The notes under the pieces are model-generated. The model was not told the origin of the DNA and did not search any database. It was given only the letters and a program-made list of their open reading frames with translations. Source: UBA7703 sp963667195 (GTDB taxonomy: Bacteria; Bacillota; Clostridia; Christensenellales; CAG-138). Taken from it: a DNA stretch of 64,000 nt. The DNA is taken from assembly GCA_963667195.1 (NCBI GenBank), contig OY762962.1, positions 1,736,001 to 1,800,000 on the forward strand, given 5' to 3'. Below, piece by piece: positions 40,449 to 49,200 of the stretch (positions are counted from its first letter, which is position 1; every line of letters begins with the position of its first letter). A program made the translations under genes and the position numbers.

Positions 40449-41861
40449 TTACAGCACCTCCCAAATGCGCGAAGCCAGCTCCGCAGGCAGAGAAATGAAC
40501 ACGCCCAGAGCGAGCGCGAGAATGCCAAGGAACACCACGCTGCCGACCATGCCGCGCGAATGCTCGTGCGCATGATGATCGGTTTCGGGTCCTAAGAACA
40601 CCTTGAAGAACACGCGGGAGAGATAGAACACCGTCATAAACGCGCCGAGGATGAACACGCCTGCAATCCAGGGTTGGTTTGCGGCGAGCGCGCCCTGCAC
40701 GACGAAATACTTCGCGAAGAAGCCGGAGAACGGAGGCACACCCATGACCGAGAGCGAGCACAGCGCAAACGCAACCGCAGTCAGCGGGAAGCGCTTGTAG
40801 AGTCCGCCCATCTTGTTGATGTCCTTGGTGTGCAGGTTGTGCTCCACGATGCCGGCGCAGAGGAAGAGCCCGCCCTTTGCAACGCTGTGCGCTAAGATAT
40901 ACAGCATGCCGCCGACGAGGCCGGTCTCGTTGCCGATGCTCACGCCCAAGAGGATGAACGCAAGCTGGCTGATGGTCGAATACGCGATGATGCGCTTGAG
41001 ATCCGTCTCCACCATGGCGCAGCCTGCCGAAATGAGCGCGGAGACCGCCGCGATGATCGGCACAATGTGCGTAAACACGGGATCGACCGTAAACGTCGCG
41101 ACAAACAGCCGCGCGTAGGCATAGACGCCGATCTTGACCAGCACCGCCGCGTGCAGCAGCGAGGTCACGGGCGAGGGCGCAACGCCCGCGTCCGGCAGCC
41201 AGCTGTGCAGCGGGAAGGTTGCGGATTTACTCAGGATTCCGAACAGGATCAGCGCCACGCACCAGGACGGCACATGCACGCCGCGCATCGCGGTGAGTTC
41301 AAACGTGCCTGTCTGTCCCCAGATGCCGAGGAAGCCCACCAGCATGATCAGGGCGCCGAGCACCGTGACGATATACGCCTTGTTTGCGCGAACGATGGTC
41401 AGCTCCTCGCGATAGAAGCCGATGAGACGCCAGCACGCGATCGCACTGATCTCCCAAAAGACATACAGCAGGATCAGGCTGGTCGAGAACACTAGCCCCA
41501 TCATGGCGCCGATGAAGAGCACCGCCATGAAGTAGTATTCATTCTGGTTGTCGTAGTCCTTGATGTAGCCAAACGAGTAGATGAGGATGACGCACGCAAC
41601 GAGCGAGGACGTCATCGCCATAAACACGCTCAGTGCATCCGCCTGGAAGCCGAGGCTCAGCCCCAGCGGGAGCGCGAGGCGCACGAGCGGTTTCTCTCCC
41701 GCGAGAACCGCGGGCAGTAACGCCGCCGCGCAGACAAACGCGACGAACACAAACAGGAGCGAGAAGAAGTTTCTCACTCTTGGCGCGCGCCGTCCGATGA
41801 GCGGCAGTAAACACGCTCCGATCAACGGCGAAAAAATGCAGACGAGAAGCGTAGCTTGCAT
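40449..41861 (-). CDS. NuoM/MrpA-type antiporter subunit, first gene of the hydrogenase operon
   Basis: This 470-residue antiporter-like subunit has about 14 spans. Key parts are LYVFWEISAIACWRLIG, SKSATFPLHSWLPDAG with its Lys, IIAYSTISQLAFILLG and LAHSVAKGGLFLCAG. I use ATG 41861; ATG 41870 is an alternative, but GAGGAA touches it directly, too close for a normal binding site. Its promoter is at 41949-41977 on the minus strand. With the two other antiporter-like proteins it makes three potential ion-translocating units per complex. Confidence 0.9.
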   Translation of the reverse strand: MQATLLVCIFSPLIGACLLPLIGRRAPRVRNFFSLLFVFVAFVCAAALLPAVLAGEKPLVRLALPLGLSLGFQADALSVFMAMTSSLVACVILIYSFGYIKDYDNQNEYYFMAVLFIGAMMGLVFSTSLILLYVFWEISAIACWRLIGFYREELTIVRANKAYIVTVLGALIMLVGFLGIWGQTGTFELTAMRGVHVPSWCVALILFGILSKSATFPLHSWLPDAGVAPSPVTSLLHAAVLVKIGVYAYARLFVATFTVDPVFTHIVPIIAAVSALISAGCAMVETDLKRIIAYSTISQLAFILLGVSIGNETGLVGGMLYILAHSVAKGGLFLCAGIVEHNLHTKDINKMGGLYKRFPLTAVAFALCSLSVMGVPPFSGFFAKYFVVQGALAANQPWIAGVFILGAFMTVFYLSRVFFKVFLGPETDHHAHEHSRGMVGSVVFLGILALALGVFISLPAELASRIWEVL

Positions 41862-41948
41862 AGACCCCATTTCCTCTGTCCATGACGAAAGCCCACCCCG
41901 TAAAAGTCGTTGTCGGGACAGGCTTTTGCATGCAAAAATTGCGTGTTT

Positions 41949-41977
41949 ATTATAGTGCCAGCGCCTTAAAAGGTCAA
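41949..41977 (-). promoter_or_regulatory. Promoter of the [NiFe]-hydrogenase operon
   Basis: On the minus strand TTGACC and a perfect TATAAT are separated by 17 bases (plus-strand 41972-41977 and 41949-41954). The 5' untranslated region would be about 80 bases. Confidence 0.8.
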
Positions 41978-41979
41978 GA

Positions 41980-42243
41980 AATGCAGGAATTATCGAATCG
42001 GTTTTAGAATATCGATATACATTACGAATTAGCGCATATGCGAACAGACCGGAACCCAACCGAATGCAGACGGTACGAAAAAATAGCGCAAAAGAAGCGT
42101 GTAATGCGCTGTTTATTCATACGCCGGTTGTATGGAAGAAATTAGGACGGGATACGATTGCGAAATCGATCCGACGAAAGAGATCACGAAAGCGATTTTC
42201 GGTTATTGATAAACGAAGATCGAAAGAAAAATGCGTAAAAAAA
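41980..42243 (-). other. Spacer between hypE and the hydrogenase operon
   Basis: This 260-base AT-richer stretch contains no convincing gene on either strand. It holds the hyp terminator at 42078-42110. The remaining sequence could house regulator sites upstream of the hydrogenase promoter, but I see no clear palindrome. Confidence 0.4.
42078..42110 (-). terminator. Probable terminator of the hyp operon
   Basis: On the minus strand AGCGCA and TGCGCT pair around a 14-base loop and are followed by A then six T residues. The stem is short, so strength is uncertain. Confidence 0.5.
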
Positions 42244-43242
42244 TCAACAAATACGTGGCAAAAGCTCTCCGCTGGGCGGCAAAACGCGCCGAAAGGTGCC
42301 AATTTGCGTTTTCGCGAACACGCGGCCCGTGCCCAAAGAGACGCTTCCGATGATTGCGGCCTCCTCGCAGCCGGGGGTTGTGCGCAGCGCGAAAAGCGCC
42401 ATCTGCACTTCCTCGGCGGGCAGAGAGAAGAGCGCGACGCCTTCGTTTGCCACATAGACGGGGTCGATGCCGAGTATTTCGCAGGCCGCGCGCGCGTCCG
42501 CCCGAACGGGCAGCGCTTCTTCCACGAGCGTGATATCGAGCGCGGAGCCCGCCCATTCGTTGAGCGTGCCCGCGACGCCGCCGCGCGTGGGATCGCGCAT
42601 CGCGCGCACATGTACGCCCGCGTCCAGCACGGCGCGGATGGCGTGGTTGAGCGGGCGAACGTCGCTCGCAATCGCGGGATCGAAGCTTAGGTTGTGCCGC
42701 GCCGCCATGACCGCCATGCCGTGGCTTGCGATAGGAGAGGTGCAGAGGATTACGTCTCCCGCCTGCGGCTTCTGCGGCGGAATCGCGCGGTCAGCGGGAA
42801 ACACGCCAACGCCCGCGGTGGTGATGTAGATGCCTGCGCATGCGCCGCTTTCCACAACCTTCGTGTCTCCGGTGACGATGAGAACGCCCGCCTCTCGCGC
42901 GGTCTCCGCCATGGAGGCGACGACGCGGCGCAGGGTTTCGAGCGGAAGCCCCGCTTCGAGGATCATCGCGCAGCTCAGGTAGCGCGGAACCGCGCCGGAC
43001 ACCGCGAGGTCGTTGACCGTGCCGCAGACGGCGAGCCTGCCGATATCCCCGCCCGGAAAGAACAGGGGATTGACTACAAAGCCGTCCGTCGTCAGTGCGA
43101 CGCGCTCACCCGCGGGCAGGATTGCGGCATCCGTCAGCGGAGAGAGAAACTCGTTTTGAAACGCGGGCGCGAAGATGGCCTCAACGAGTTCGCGGTAGTC
43201 CCGCCCGCCGGAACCGTGCGCCAGCGTGATGCAGTCCGTCAT
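42244..43242 (-). CDS. hypE: Hydrogenase maturation factor HypE
   Basis: HypE (332 residues) dehydrates the carbamoyl group received from HypF to a cyanide ligand for the NiFe site. The protein ends PRIC, the exact C-terminal motif whose cysteine carries the thiocarbamate. The opening TLAHGSGGRDYRELVE, the GGDIGRLAVCGTVNDLAVSG segment and DPTRGGVAGTLNEWA are typical. It overlaps hypD by ATGA. Confidence 0.96.
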   Translation of the reverse strand: MTDCITLAHGSGGRDYRELVEAIFAPAFQNEFLSPLTDAAILPAGERVALTTDGFVVNPLFFPGGDIGRLAVCGTVNDLAVSGAVPRYLSCAMILEAGLPLETLRRVVASMAETAREAGVLIVTGDTKVVESGACAGIYITTAGVGVFPADRAIPPQKPQAGDVILCTSPIASHGMAVMAARHNLSFDPAIASDVRPLNHAIRAVLDAGVHVRAMRDPTRGGVAGTLNEWAGSALDITLVEEALPVRADARAACEILGIDPVYVANEGVALFSLPAEEVQMALFALRTTPGCEEAAIIGSVSLGTGRVFAKTQIGTFRRVLPPSGELLPRIC

Positions 43243-44306
43243 ATGCCCGCTCCTTCATATTGATAGTATGCCGCGCAAGCGCCTTCCGAGGAGACCATGC
43301 ATGCGCCCAGAGGATGCTGTGGCGTGCAGGCCTTACCAAAGAGCGGGCACTCGACGGGCTCGATGCTGCCGCGCAGCACGTCTCCGCAGCGGCAGGCGCT
43401 GCGCCGCGGAACGGCAACCTGCGCGGGAGAGAGTCGCTTGAGCGCGTCATACGCGGCGTGCTCCGGTCGGAGCGCAAGCCCGCTTTGCGGGATCTCGCCC
43501 AGTCCGCGCCAGACGGCGTCGCAAGGGATGAACCATTCGTCCACGAGAGCGCGCGCGGTTTCGTTCGCGCTTGGCTTGACCACGCGCGGGTATGCGTTAA
43601 TCAAAGCGGGATTTCCGCGCTTGACCATTGTCACCAGCGCGAGAATGGCCGCGAGCAACTCCTCCGGCGCAAAGCCGGAGATCGCGGCGGGCAGATGCAG
43701 ATCCTCCGGAACGAACGCAAACGCGTCCGCACCGGTGATGGAGGCGACGTGCCCGGGGCACAGCAGCGCGTCCACATGCGAAGCCCCGCCGAGCAGCGCA
43801 CGCAGGGCGTTTGGCATAGTCTTATGTGCGGAGAATACAGAGAGGTTCTGCACGCGATCACGTCTTGCTGCTTCCAGCAATGCCGCGGTGTGCGGCGTGG
43901 TCGTCTCAAAGCCGACGCCGTACCAGACGACCTCCCGCGCGGGGTGCGCTAGCGCAAAATCGAGCGCGTCCAGCGGGGAGAGCGCGATACGCACATCCGC
44001 ACCGCGCGAGGCGAGCAGCGCGAGACTTTCATCTCCGCAGGGCACGCGCATCATGTCGCCAAAGCAAAACAGGGTCACGTTCTGCAGCTTCGCCAGCGCG
44101 AGCGCGAGCGCGATATCCTCCTCCGCCGTGACGCAGACCGGGCAGCCCGGGCCGGACACGAGGCGGATATTGCCCGGAAGCAGCTGGCGGATGCCGTAGC
44201 GGCGGATGGCGTGGGTATGCGTGCCGCAGACCTCCATGATGGTCATCTGCGGCAGACCCTGCGCGGTCTGCGCGATTTTTTCGGTGAAAGCGGAGATGTT
44301 GCTCAC
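43239..44306 (-). CDS. hypD: Hydrogenase maturation factor HypD
   Basis: HypD (355 residues) is the iron-sulfur scaffold on which, with HypC, the Fe(CN)2CO group is assembled. The redox-active CGTHTHAI motif, SGPGCPVCVT and the C-terminal cluster cysteines (RRSACRCGDVLRG, PLFGKACTPQHPLGACMVSS) are all present. The start at 44306 overlaps hypC by 4 bases. Confidence 0.96.
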   Translation of the reverse strand: MSNISAFTEKIAQTAQGLPQMTIMEVCGTHTHAIRRYGIRQLLPGNIRLVSGPGCPVCVTAEEDIALALALAKLQNVTLFCFGDMMRVPCGDESLALLASRGADVRIALSPLDALDFALAHPAREVVWYGVGFETTTPHTAALLEAARRDRVQNLSVFSAHKTMPNALRALLGGASHVDALLCPGHVASITGADAFAFVPEDLHLPAAISGFAPEELLAAILALVTMVKRGNPALINAYPRVVKPSANETARALVDEWFIPCDAVWRGLGEIPQSGLALRPEHAAYDALKRLSPAQVAVPRRSACRCGDVLRGSIEPVECPLFGKACTPQHPLGACMVSSEGACAAYYQYEGAGI

Positions 44307-44518
44307 AGCAGCTCAACTTCCCGAAGCAGCGCTTCCAGTTCCGCGCCCTCGTCGGGATCGACCTTCTGAATCACGAATCCCGCGTGAACGAGCACGCAGT
44401 CGCCGACAGCCGCTTCTGGCAAGAGTCGGACGGACGCGCGACGCGTCGTGCCGCCGTAGTCGATCGTGGCGGTTTCCTCTTCAATTTTTGAGATGGTGCC
44501 GGGGATGGCGAGACACAT
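44303..44518 (-). CDS. hypC: Hydrogenase maturation chaperone HypC
   Basis: This 71-residue chaperone carries the iron group from HypD to the large subunit. It starts MCLAIPGTISKIEE, with the essential Cys2, and contains GDCVLVHAGFVIQKVD. ATG 44518 is required to place Cys at position 2, and AAAGGG lies upstream. It lies 16 bases after hypF. Confidence 0.95.
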   Translation of the reverse strand: MCLAIPGTISKIEEETATIDYGGTTRRASVRLLPEAAVGDCVLVHAGFVIQKVDPDEGAELEALLREVELL

Positions 44519-44534
44519 ATGTTTTCCCTTTCTC

Positions 44535-46775
44535 TTAGCGGGATAAGGCAGCGGCAGCCGCCGCCTGACCATAGCTGATTCCTCCGTCGTTGCAGGGAAC
44601 CAGCCGATTGATGAGCACCGTGAAGCCGCTGTTCGTCAGCTCCGCAACGCATAACTTGAGCAACAGTTCGTTCTGAAAGCATCCGCCGGAGAGCGCGACG
44701 ATATTGCAGCCGGTCTCTTCGCGGTGTAGTTTCGCGACTTCCGCAAGCAAATTCGTCAGCGCGCGGTGAAAGCGCATGCTGATGCGGCTGGGCGAGATAC
44801 CGCTTGCGGCATCCAGTATAACGCCTTGCACGACGCTTCGCCAGTCGTAAATCCAACCGTCCGGCTCGCGAACGACGGAAAATTGATAGCTTTCCTGCTC
44901 GGACTCGTCGGCGATCTGCTCCAGCGCGATGGCGGCTTGCCCTTCGTAGGAGACGGTTTCGCGGAGTCCGCAGAGCGCGGCAACCGCGTCGAAGAGCCTG
45001 CCCATGCTGGAGGTGACGGGAGAGTTAAGCCCTGCATCCGCCGCCTGCAACAGCAGCGCAGCCTCGTTCGCGCGGGGCGTAAACAGGCGAAGCGCCGCTT
45101 CGCGTCCGAGCGTTTCTTTGCAGACACTGAGCGCCGCGCGCCAGGGCTCGTGCACCGCGGCCTCGCCGCCAAAGAGTCGAAACGGTAGAATGTGCCCGAT
45201 CCGTTTGCTGCCGGAGGCGGTGCCGAAGAGCGTTTCTCCGCCCCAGATCGTGCCGTCCTCGCCGTAGCCCGTTCCGTCCCAGATGAAGCCGAGCGCGGGG
45301 CATTGGATCGCGTGCTCCGCCAGAACCGAGGCGAAATGCGCGTGGTGGTGCTGAATCGCGATCAGCGGCAGGCGCATTTCCTGCGCGATTCGCGTGCTCG
45401 CGTAGTCGGGATGCAGATCGCACGCGACCAACTCCGGCTCGACGGAAAAGAGCCGCTGCATCGAGGCGATCTCCCGCAGATACTCGGCCTCCGTGTCGGG
45501 ATCGTCCAGATCGCCGACATGGGAACTCAAAAACGCTTGCCCGTCCTTGACGAGACAAAACGTGTTCTTCTGTTGCGCGCCCATCGCGAGAATGCGTGTG
45601 TTACCCGCCGCAATCGGCACGGGCTCCGGCGCCCAGCCGCGCGCGCGGCGCAGAGGCCGCGGCTCGCCGAGGCTAGTCACAAACACGCTGTCGTCCACGC
45701 GCCGCACGATCGGGCGGTTGTGGGTCAGCACCGCGTCCGCAAGATTGGCAAACGCCGCGGGCATATCCTCGTCGCGATAGAGCATCGGGCGGTCGGAGAC
45801 GTTGCCGCTCGTGAGCACCAGCGCGGGCGTTTCTTCTAATAATAAGCAGTGCAGCGGCGTATACGGCAACATCACGCCGAGGCGGTGGTTTTCCGGCGCG
45901 ACGGACGACGCAAGCGCGGCGCTTTCGCGTTTTTGCAGCAGCACAATCGGCTTTTGCGGGCTGGTCAGCAGCGCTATTTCCGCGGCAGACACCTCGCAAT
46001 AGCGATTCACCTCGTCGAGATTGCGCAGCATGACGGCAAACGGTTTTTCATAGCGCTGCTTTCGTGCGCGCAAAAGCTGCACGGCAGATTCGTTTGTGGC
46101 GTCGCAGGCGAGGTGAAAGCCGCCGATACCTTTGACCGCGACAATCCTACCCGCGCGTATGACTTCCGCAAACAGCGCGACGGGATCGCCCGCCAATTCC
46201 GCGCCATCGACGAGAAACGCAAGCCTCGGCCCGCAGACGGCGCAGGCGTTGGGCTGCGCATGAAAACGCCGGTCGAGTGGATTTTCATATTCGCTCTGGC
46301 AGGGAGAACACTGACGAAAACCGCGCATGCTCGTGAATTTCCGGTCGTAGGGGATGTCTTCAATGATCGAAAATCGCGGGCCGCAGTTGGTGCAGTTGAT
46401 GAAAGGATAGCGATAACGGCGGTCGCTTTTGGTGAACAGTTCCCGCAGGCAGTCGTCGCAGATGCCGATATCGGGCGAGACCAGCGCGCTTTTTTCTCCG
46501 GTTTCGCTTGTGTGAATCGCAAATCCTCGCTCGCCGGTCGCCGGGATTTCGCTCGATTCGACGCTCTGGATGCGGGAGAGCGGCGGCGCTTCGCTTGAAA
46601 GCGCAGCGAGGAACCCCGCGCAGGCACTGGATTCGCCCTCGATCTCGATCGTGACGCCGGAACCCGTATTCTGCACAAATCCGGACAAGCCAAAGCGCGC
46701 CGCCTGCCGATAGACAAACGGACGAAACCCAACGCCCTGCACAATCCCCCGAACCTGTATCCGAATACGAACCAT
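44535..46775 (-). CDS. hypF: Carbamoyltransferase HypF
   Basis: This 746-residue protein makes carbamoyl-adenylate from carbamoyl phosphate and transfers it to HypE. Domains in order are acylphosphatase (VRGIVQGVGFRPFVYRQA), two zinc fingers (CDDC...CTNCGPRF and CSPC...CAVCGPRL), a YrdC/Sua5-like domain (AGRIVAVKGIGGFHLACDA), and the Kae1-like domain with HHHAHFASVLAEH. It is complete and of normal length. It begins the hyp operon from the promoter at 46805-46833. hypA and hypB are not nearby. Confidence 0.96.
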   Translation of the reverse strand: MVRIRIQVRGIVQGVGFRPFVYRQAARFGLSGFVQNTGSGVTIEIEGESSACAGFLAALSSEAPPLSRIQSVESSEIPATGERGFAIHTSETGEKSALVSPDIGICDDCLRELFTKSDRRYRYPFINCTNCGPRFSIIEDIPYDRKFTSMRGFRQCSPCQSEYENPLDRRFHAQPNACAVCGPRLAFLVDGAELAGDPVALFAEVIRAGRIVAVKGIGGFHLACDATNESAVQLLRARKQRYEKPFAVMLRNLDEVNRYCEVSAAEIALLTSPQKPIVLLQKRESAALASSVAPENHRLGVMLPYTPLHCLLLEETPALVLTSGNVSDRPMLYRDEDMPAAFANLADAVLTHNRPIVRRVDDSVFVTSLGEPRPLRRARGWAPEPVPIAAGNTRILAMGAQQKNTFCLVKDGQAFLSSHVGDLDDPDTEAEYLREIASMQRLFSVEPELVACDLHPDYASTRIAQEMRLPLIAIQHHHAHFASVLAEHAIQCPALGFIWDGTGYGEDGTIWGGETLFGTASGSKRIGHILPFRLFGGEAAVHEPWRAALSVCKETLGREAALRLFTPRANEAALLLQAADAGLNSPVTSSMGRLFDAVAALCGLRETVSYEGQAAIALEQIADESEQESYQFSVVREPDGWIYDWRSVVQGVILDAASGISPSRISMRFHRALTNLLAEVAKLHREETGCNIVALSGGCFQNELLLKLCVAELTNSGFTVLINRLVPCNDGGISYGQAAAAAALSR

Positions 46776-46804
46776 GTTGACTCCGCGATGATGAATTTGC
46801 GATC

Positions 46805-46833
46805 ATTATACCACTCGTGTATCGTTGTTCCAA
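46805..46833 (-). promoter_or_regulatory. Promoter of the hypFCDE operon
   Basis: On the minus strand TTGGAA and a perfect TATAAT are separated by 17 bases (plus-strand 46828-46833 and 46805-46810), about 30 bases before the hypF start. Confidence 0.75.
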
Positions 46834-46840
46834 AATAAGA

Positions 46841-46864
46841 AAAAGCGCCCGCTTTCGCGAACGC
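46841..46864 (-). terminator. Terminator of the first lacI-type gene
   Basis: On the minus strand GCGTTCGC-GAAA-GCGGGCGC (two T-G wobbles) is followed by a T-run. It ends the LacI transcript and lies just upstream of the hyp promoter. Confidence 0.7.
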
Positions 46865-46893
46865 GTTTTATCAAACAATTGCCGATGAGCAGG

Positions 46894-47883
46894 TTAGAGC
46901 GACTCGCGAATGATGATCTCCGCGTCCAGCATGATCTGTCTTGGCGCAAAGTTGTCGCTGTGCATCTGCTCGATGAGCATTTCGCAGGCCAAAAACCCCA
47001 GCTGATACTGCGGCTGCTTGACCGTGGTCAGCGCGGGTTCGCTCATCACGGAGATATTCGTGTTGTCAAAGCCGATGATGCCGAGGTCTTTCGGAATCGC
47101 GATGCCGAGGCGCTTTGCCGCCTTGATCGCTGCAACCGCGAACACGTCCGAAGCCGCGAAGATCGCATCCGGACGCTCCGGCATGCTCAATAACTGCGTC
47201 GCGATGGAGACCGCAGCGTCATAGCTGAACTCCGGCACCTGAACGATCAGGTTCTGCGCGGGCGTGATGCCGGCCGATTGCAGCGCCTCGATAAAGCCCT
47301 GCTGGCGCTTTCTCGCGTATTTGTATTTGAGCGGGCCATTGATCATCGCGACTCTGCGCTTGCCCTTGCTCAGGATATAGTCCACGACCGAGCGGCTCGC
47401 CGCCACGTCGTCGATGGAGACATAGGAGGTGGCGCTGTCTTCGTTATATTCTGCGCACTGGATCAGCGGCGTATGAATCTCAATCTGCGCGATGGTTTCC
47501 GCAGACGGAATCGGGTCGAGCGTAATCACGCCGTCCGCGTGGGTCTTCTCGATTATGTCCTCGATGAAGGTCAACGTCAGCGGATGCGCACCGGTGCGCA
47601 CGATGATCTCCTGATAGCTCTGCCTACCGGCTGCTGCGGAAATGCCCCGGATCACCTCGGAATAAAACGGGTTGTCGATATCCGGCAGCAGGATGAGGAT
47701 CAGGTGGCTCTCGCGACGTACGACCGCGTCGTACCCGAGTTCATAGATCGCCTGTACGATTTTATCGTAGGTGCCTTCCTTGACGCTGTCTTTATTATTG
47801 ATTGCGCGCGAAACCGTGGCGATGGAAACCCCCGCCGCATCCGCAACATTCTGTAGGGTTGTTTTCTTCTTGATTTGAGACAT
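46894..47883 (-). CDS. LacI-family transcriptional regulator 1
   Basis: This 329-residue regulator has a LacI helix-turn-helix (LQNVADAAGVSIATVSRAIN) and a hinge with YELGYD. The periplasmic-binding-protein-like effector domain includes ILLPDIDNPFYSEVIRGI and IIGFDNTNISVMSEPALTTV. The start at 47883 follows AAAGGAACGAGC. It is divergent from the isomerase gene, so it probably controls that gene and itself. The effector is likely a sugar; which one is not visible. Confidence 0.92.
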   Translation of the reverse strand: MSQIKKKTTLQNVADAAGVSIATVSRAINNKDSVKEGTYDKIVQAIYELGYDAVVRRESHLILILLPDIDNPFYSEVIRGISAAAGRQSYQEIIVRTGAHPLTLTFIEDIIEKTHADGVITLDPIPSAETIAQIEIHTPLIQCAEYNEDSATSYVSIDDVAASRSVVDYILSKGKRRVAMINGPLKYKYARKRQQGFIEALQSAGITPAQNLIVQVPEFSYDAAVSIATQLLSMPERPDAIFAASDVFAVAAIKAAKRLGIAIPKDLGIIGFDNTNISVMSEPALTTVKQPQYQLGFLACEMLIEQMHSDNFAPRQIMLDAEIIIRESL

Positions 47884-47913
47884 GCTCGTTCCTTTTTTTC
47901 ACGACTTCATATC

Positions 47914-47942
47914 ATCATATCATATTTGATTGTTTCTGTAAA
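47914..47942 (-). promoter_or_regulatory. Promoter of lacI-type gene 1
   Basis: On the minus strand TTTACA and TATGAT are 17 bases apart (plus-strand 47937-47942 and 47914-47919). Confidence 0.65.
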
Positions 47943-48026
47943 TCAACATCAAAAATGAGCTTAAGCCCACTTAAATGTAAAAAATGTAACAGAAAATAAT
48001 ATATCGTGTAAAATATGAAAATATGA

Positions 48027-48055
48027 TTGACACGTTGTGCAATGAATGATAAATT
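48027..48055 (+). promoter_or_regulatory. Promoter of the sugar isomerase/epimerase gene
   Basis: A perfect TTGACA (48027-48032) and TAAATT (48050-48055) are 17 bases apart. The AT-rich divergent region 47884-48150 contains this and the opposite lacI promoter; no perfect LacI-type palindrome was found in it. Confidence 0.65.
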
Positions 48056-48150
48056 GAAATTAAGCAAGAAAAACAGAACGAACCATCTTTTTCATGTTCC
48101 AACTCCTCCTTCCTAGTCATAATATCATCCACGAAAAGAGAACCAAAACC

Positions 48151-49071
48151 ATGAAGCTTGGATTTGCCAGCGCCATTTTGCCGGATCAATCGTTCGACAC
48201 CGTTGTTGACTTTGCTGCGGAGCACGGCTACCGTTGCGTGGAGATGATGTGTTGGCCGGTCGGCAAGTCGGAGCGGCGCTATGCGGGCGTGACCCATATA
48301 AACGTGGATTCGCTCGATGCGGCGCGCGTAGACGCGATTCAAACCAAGCTCGCCGAGACTGGTGTCGAGATTTCCGCGTTGGGGTACTATCCCAACGCGC
48401 TCGACCCGGAAGCGGAAAAGGCGGAAGCCGCCATCAACCACATCAAAAAGCTCATCGTTGCGGCACCCAAGCTCGGCGTACACACGGTGAATACCTTTAT
48501 CGGCAGAAATCAGTACCTCAACGTTTCGGAGAACATGAAGCTCTTTGCCAAAGTCTGGCCGGACATCATCAATCTCGCCGAGGACAACGGCGTTCGCGTT
48601 GCAATCGAGAACTGCCCGATGCTCTTTACCCAGAGCGAATGGCCCGGCGGAAAAAACCTCGCCGTTTCGCCGCGCATCTGGCGGGAGATGTTCTCCACAA
48701 TCGACAGCAAAAACTTTGGTCTCAACTACGATCCCTCGCACTTTGTGATTCAGCAGATGGACTACATCCGCCCGATCTACGAGTTTACAAATAAGCTGTT
48801 CCATGTCCACATCAAGGACATCAAACTATACAAAAACCTGCTCGACGAAGTCGGCATCTTCGCACCACCGCTCGACTACCTGCAACCGAAGCTGCCCGGT
48901 CTTGGCGACATCAACTGGGCAAAATTCGTCTCCGCGCTGACGGACGTTGGCTACAACGGACCCATCTGCGTCGAGGTGGAGGACAAAGCCTTCGAGGACA
49001 CGCTGGAGCACCGCTACCAATCTCTGATTCAATCCCAACGCTACATCAGCCAGTTTATCGTAACCGACTAA
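48151..49071 (+). CDS. Sugar phosphate isomerase/epimerase-like TIM-barrel protein
   Basis: This 306-residue member of the xylose-isomerase-like TIM-barrel superfamily (AP endonuclease family 2) opens MKLGFASAILPDQSFDTVVD. Metal-ligand positions appear in VAIENCPML, LNYDPSHFV, HVHIKDIKL and CVEVEDKAFE. Such enzymes isomerise or epimerise sugars or cyclitols. The start at 48151 is supported by alignment to the barrel's first strand, with AAAGAG upstream. It lies between two LacI regulators and near a dehydrogenase and a sugar importer, all fitting one sugar pathway. Confidence 0.8.
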   Translation: MKLGFASAILPDQSFDTVVDFAAEHGYRCVEMMCWPVGKSERRYAGVTHINVDSLDAARVDAIQTKLAETGVEISALGYYPNALDPEAEKAEAAINHIKKLIVAAPKLGVHTVNTFIGRNQYLNVSENMKLFAKVWPDIINLAEDNGVRVAIENCPMLFTQSEWPGGKNLAVSPRIWREMFSTIDSKNFGLNYDPSHFVIQQMDYIRPIYEFTNKLFHVHIKDIKLYKNLLDEVGIFAPPLDYLQPKLPGLGDINWAKFVSALTDVGYNGPICVEVEDKAFEDTLEHRYQSLIQSQRYISQFIVTD

Positions 49072-49080
49072 CGCAATCCC

Positions 49081-49096
49081 GCGGCGAGACCGCCGC
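49081..49096 (+). terminator. GC-rich hairpin after the isomerase gene
   Basis: GCGGCG-AGAC-CGCCGC is a perfect 6-base stem 10 bases after the stop codon, but lacks a T-run, so termination would be weak. Confidence 0.45.
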
Positions 49097-49110
49097 TCTC
49101 TAATAGACGG

Positions 49111-49128
49111 CATGTAATCCATTACATG
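49111..49128. promoter_or_regulatory. Perfect 18-base palindrome, LacI-type operator candidate
   Basis: CATGTAATCCATTACATG has perfect 8-base arms with a 2-base centre, about 70 bases upstream of the second LacI gene. LacI-family proteins bind palindromes of this size, so it is a candidate operator for either LacI protein. Confidence 0.55.
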
Positions 49129-49200
49129 TGCATCAACAAGCGTTTTTGTGCGCATCGCTGTGACCGGAATCCGCGTGTCGGAGAGAGGATGCCGTGAACG

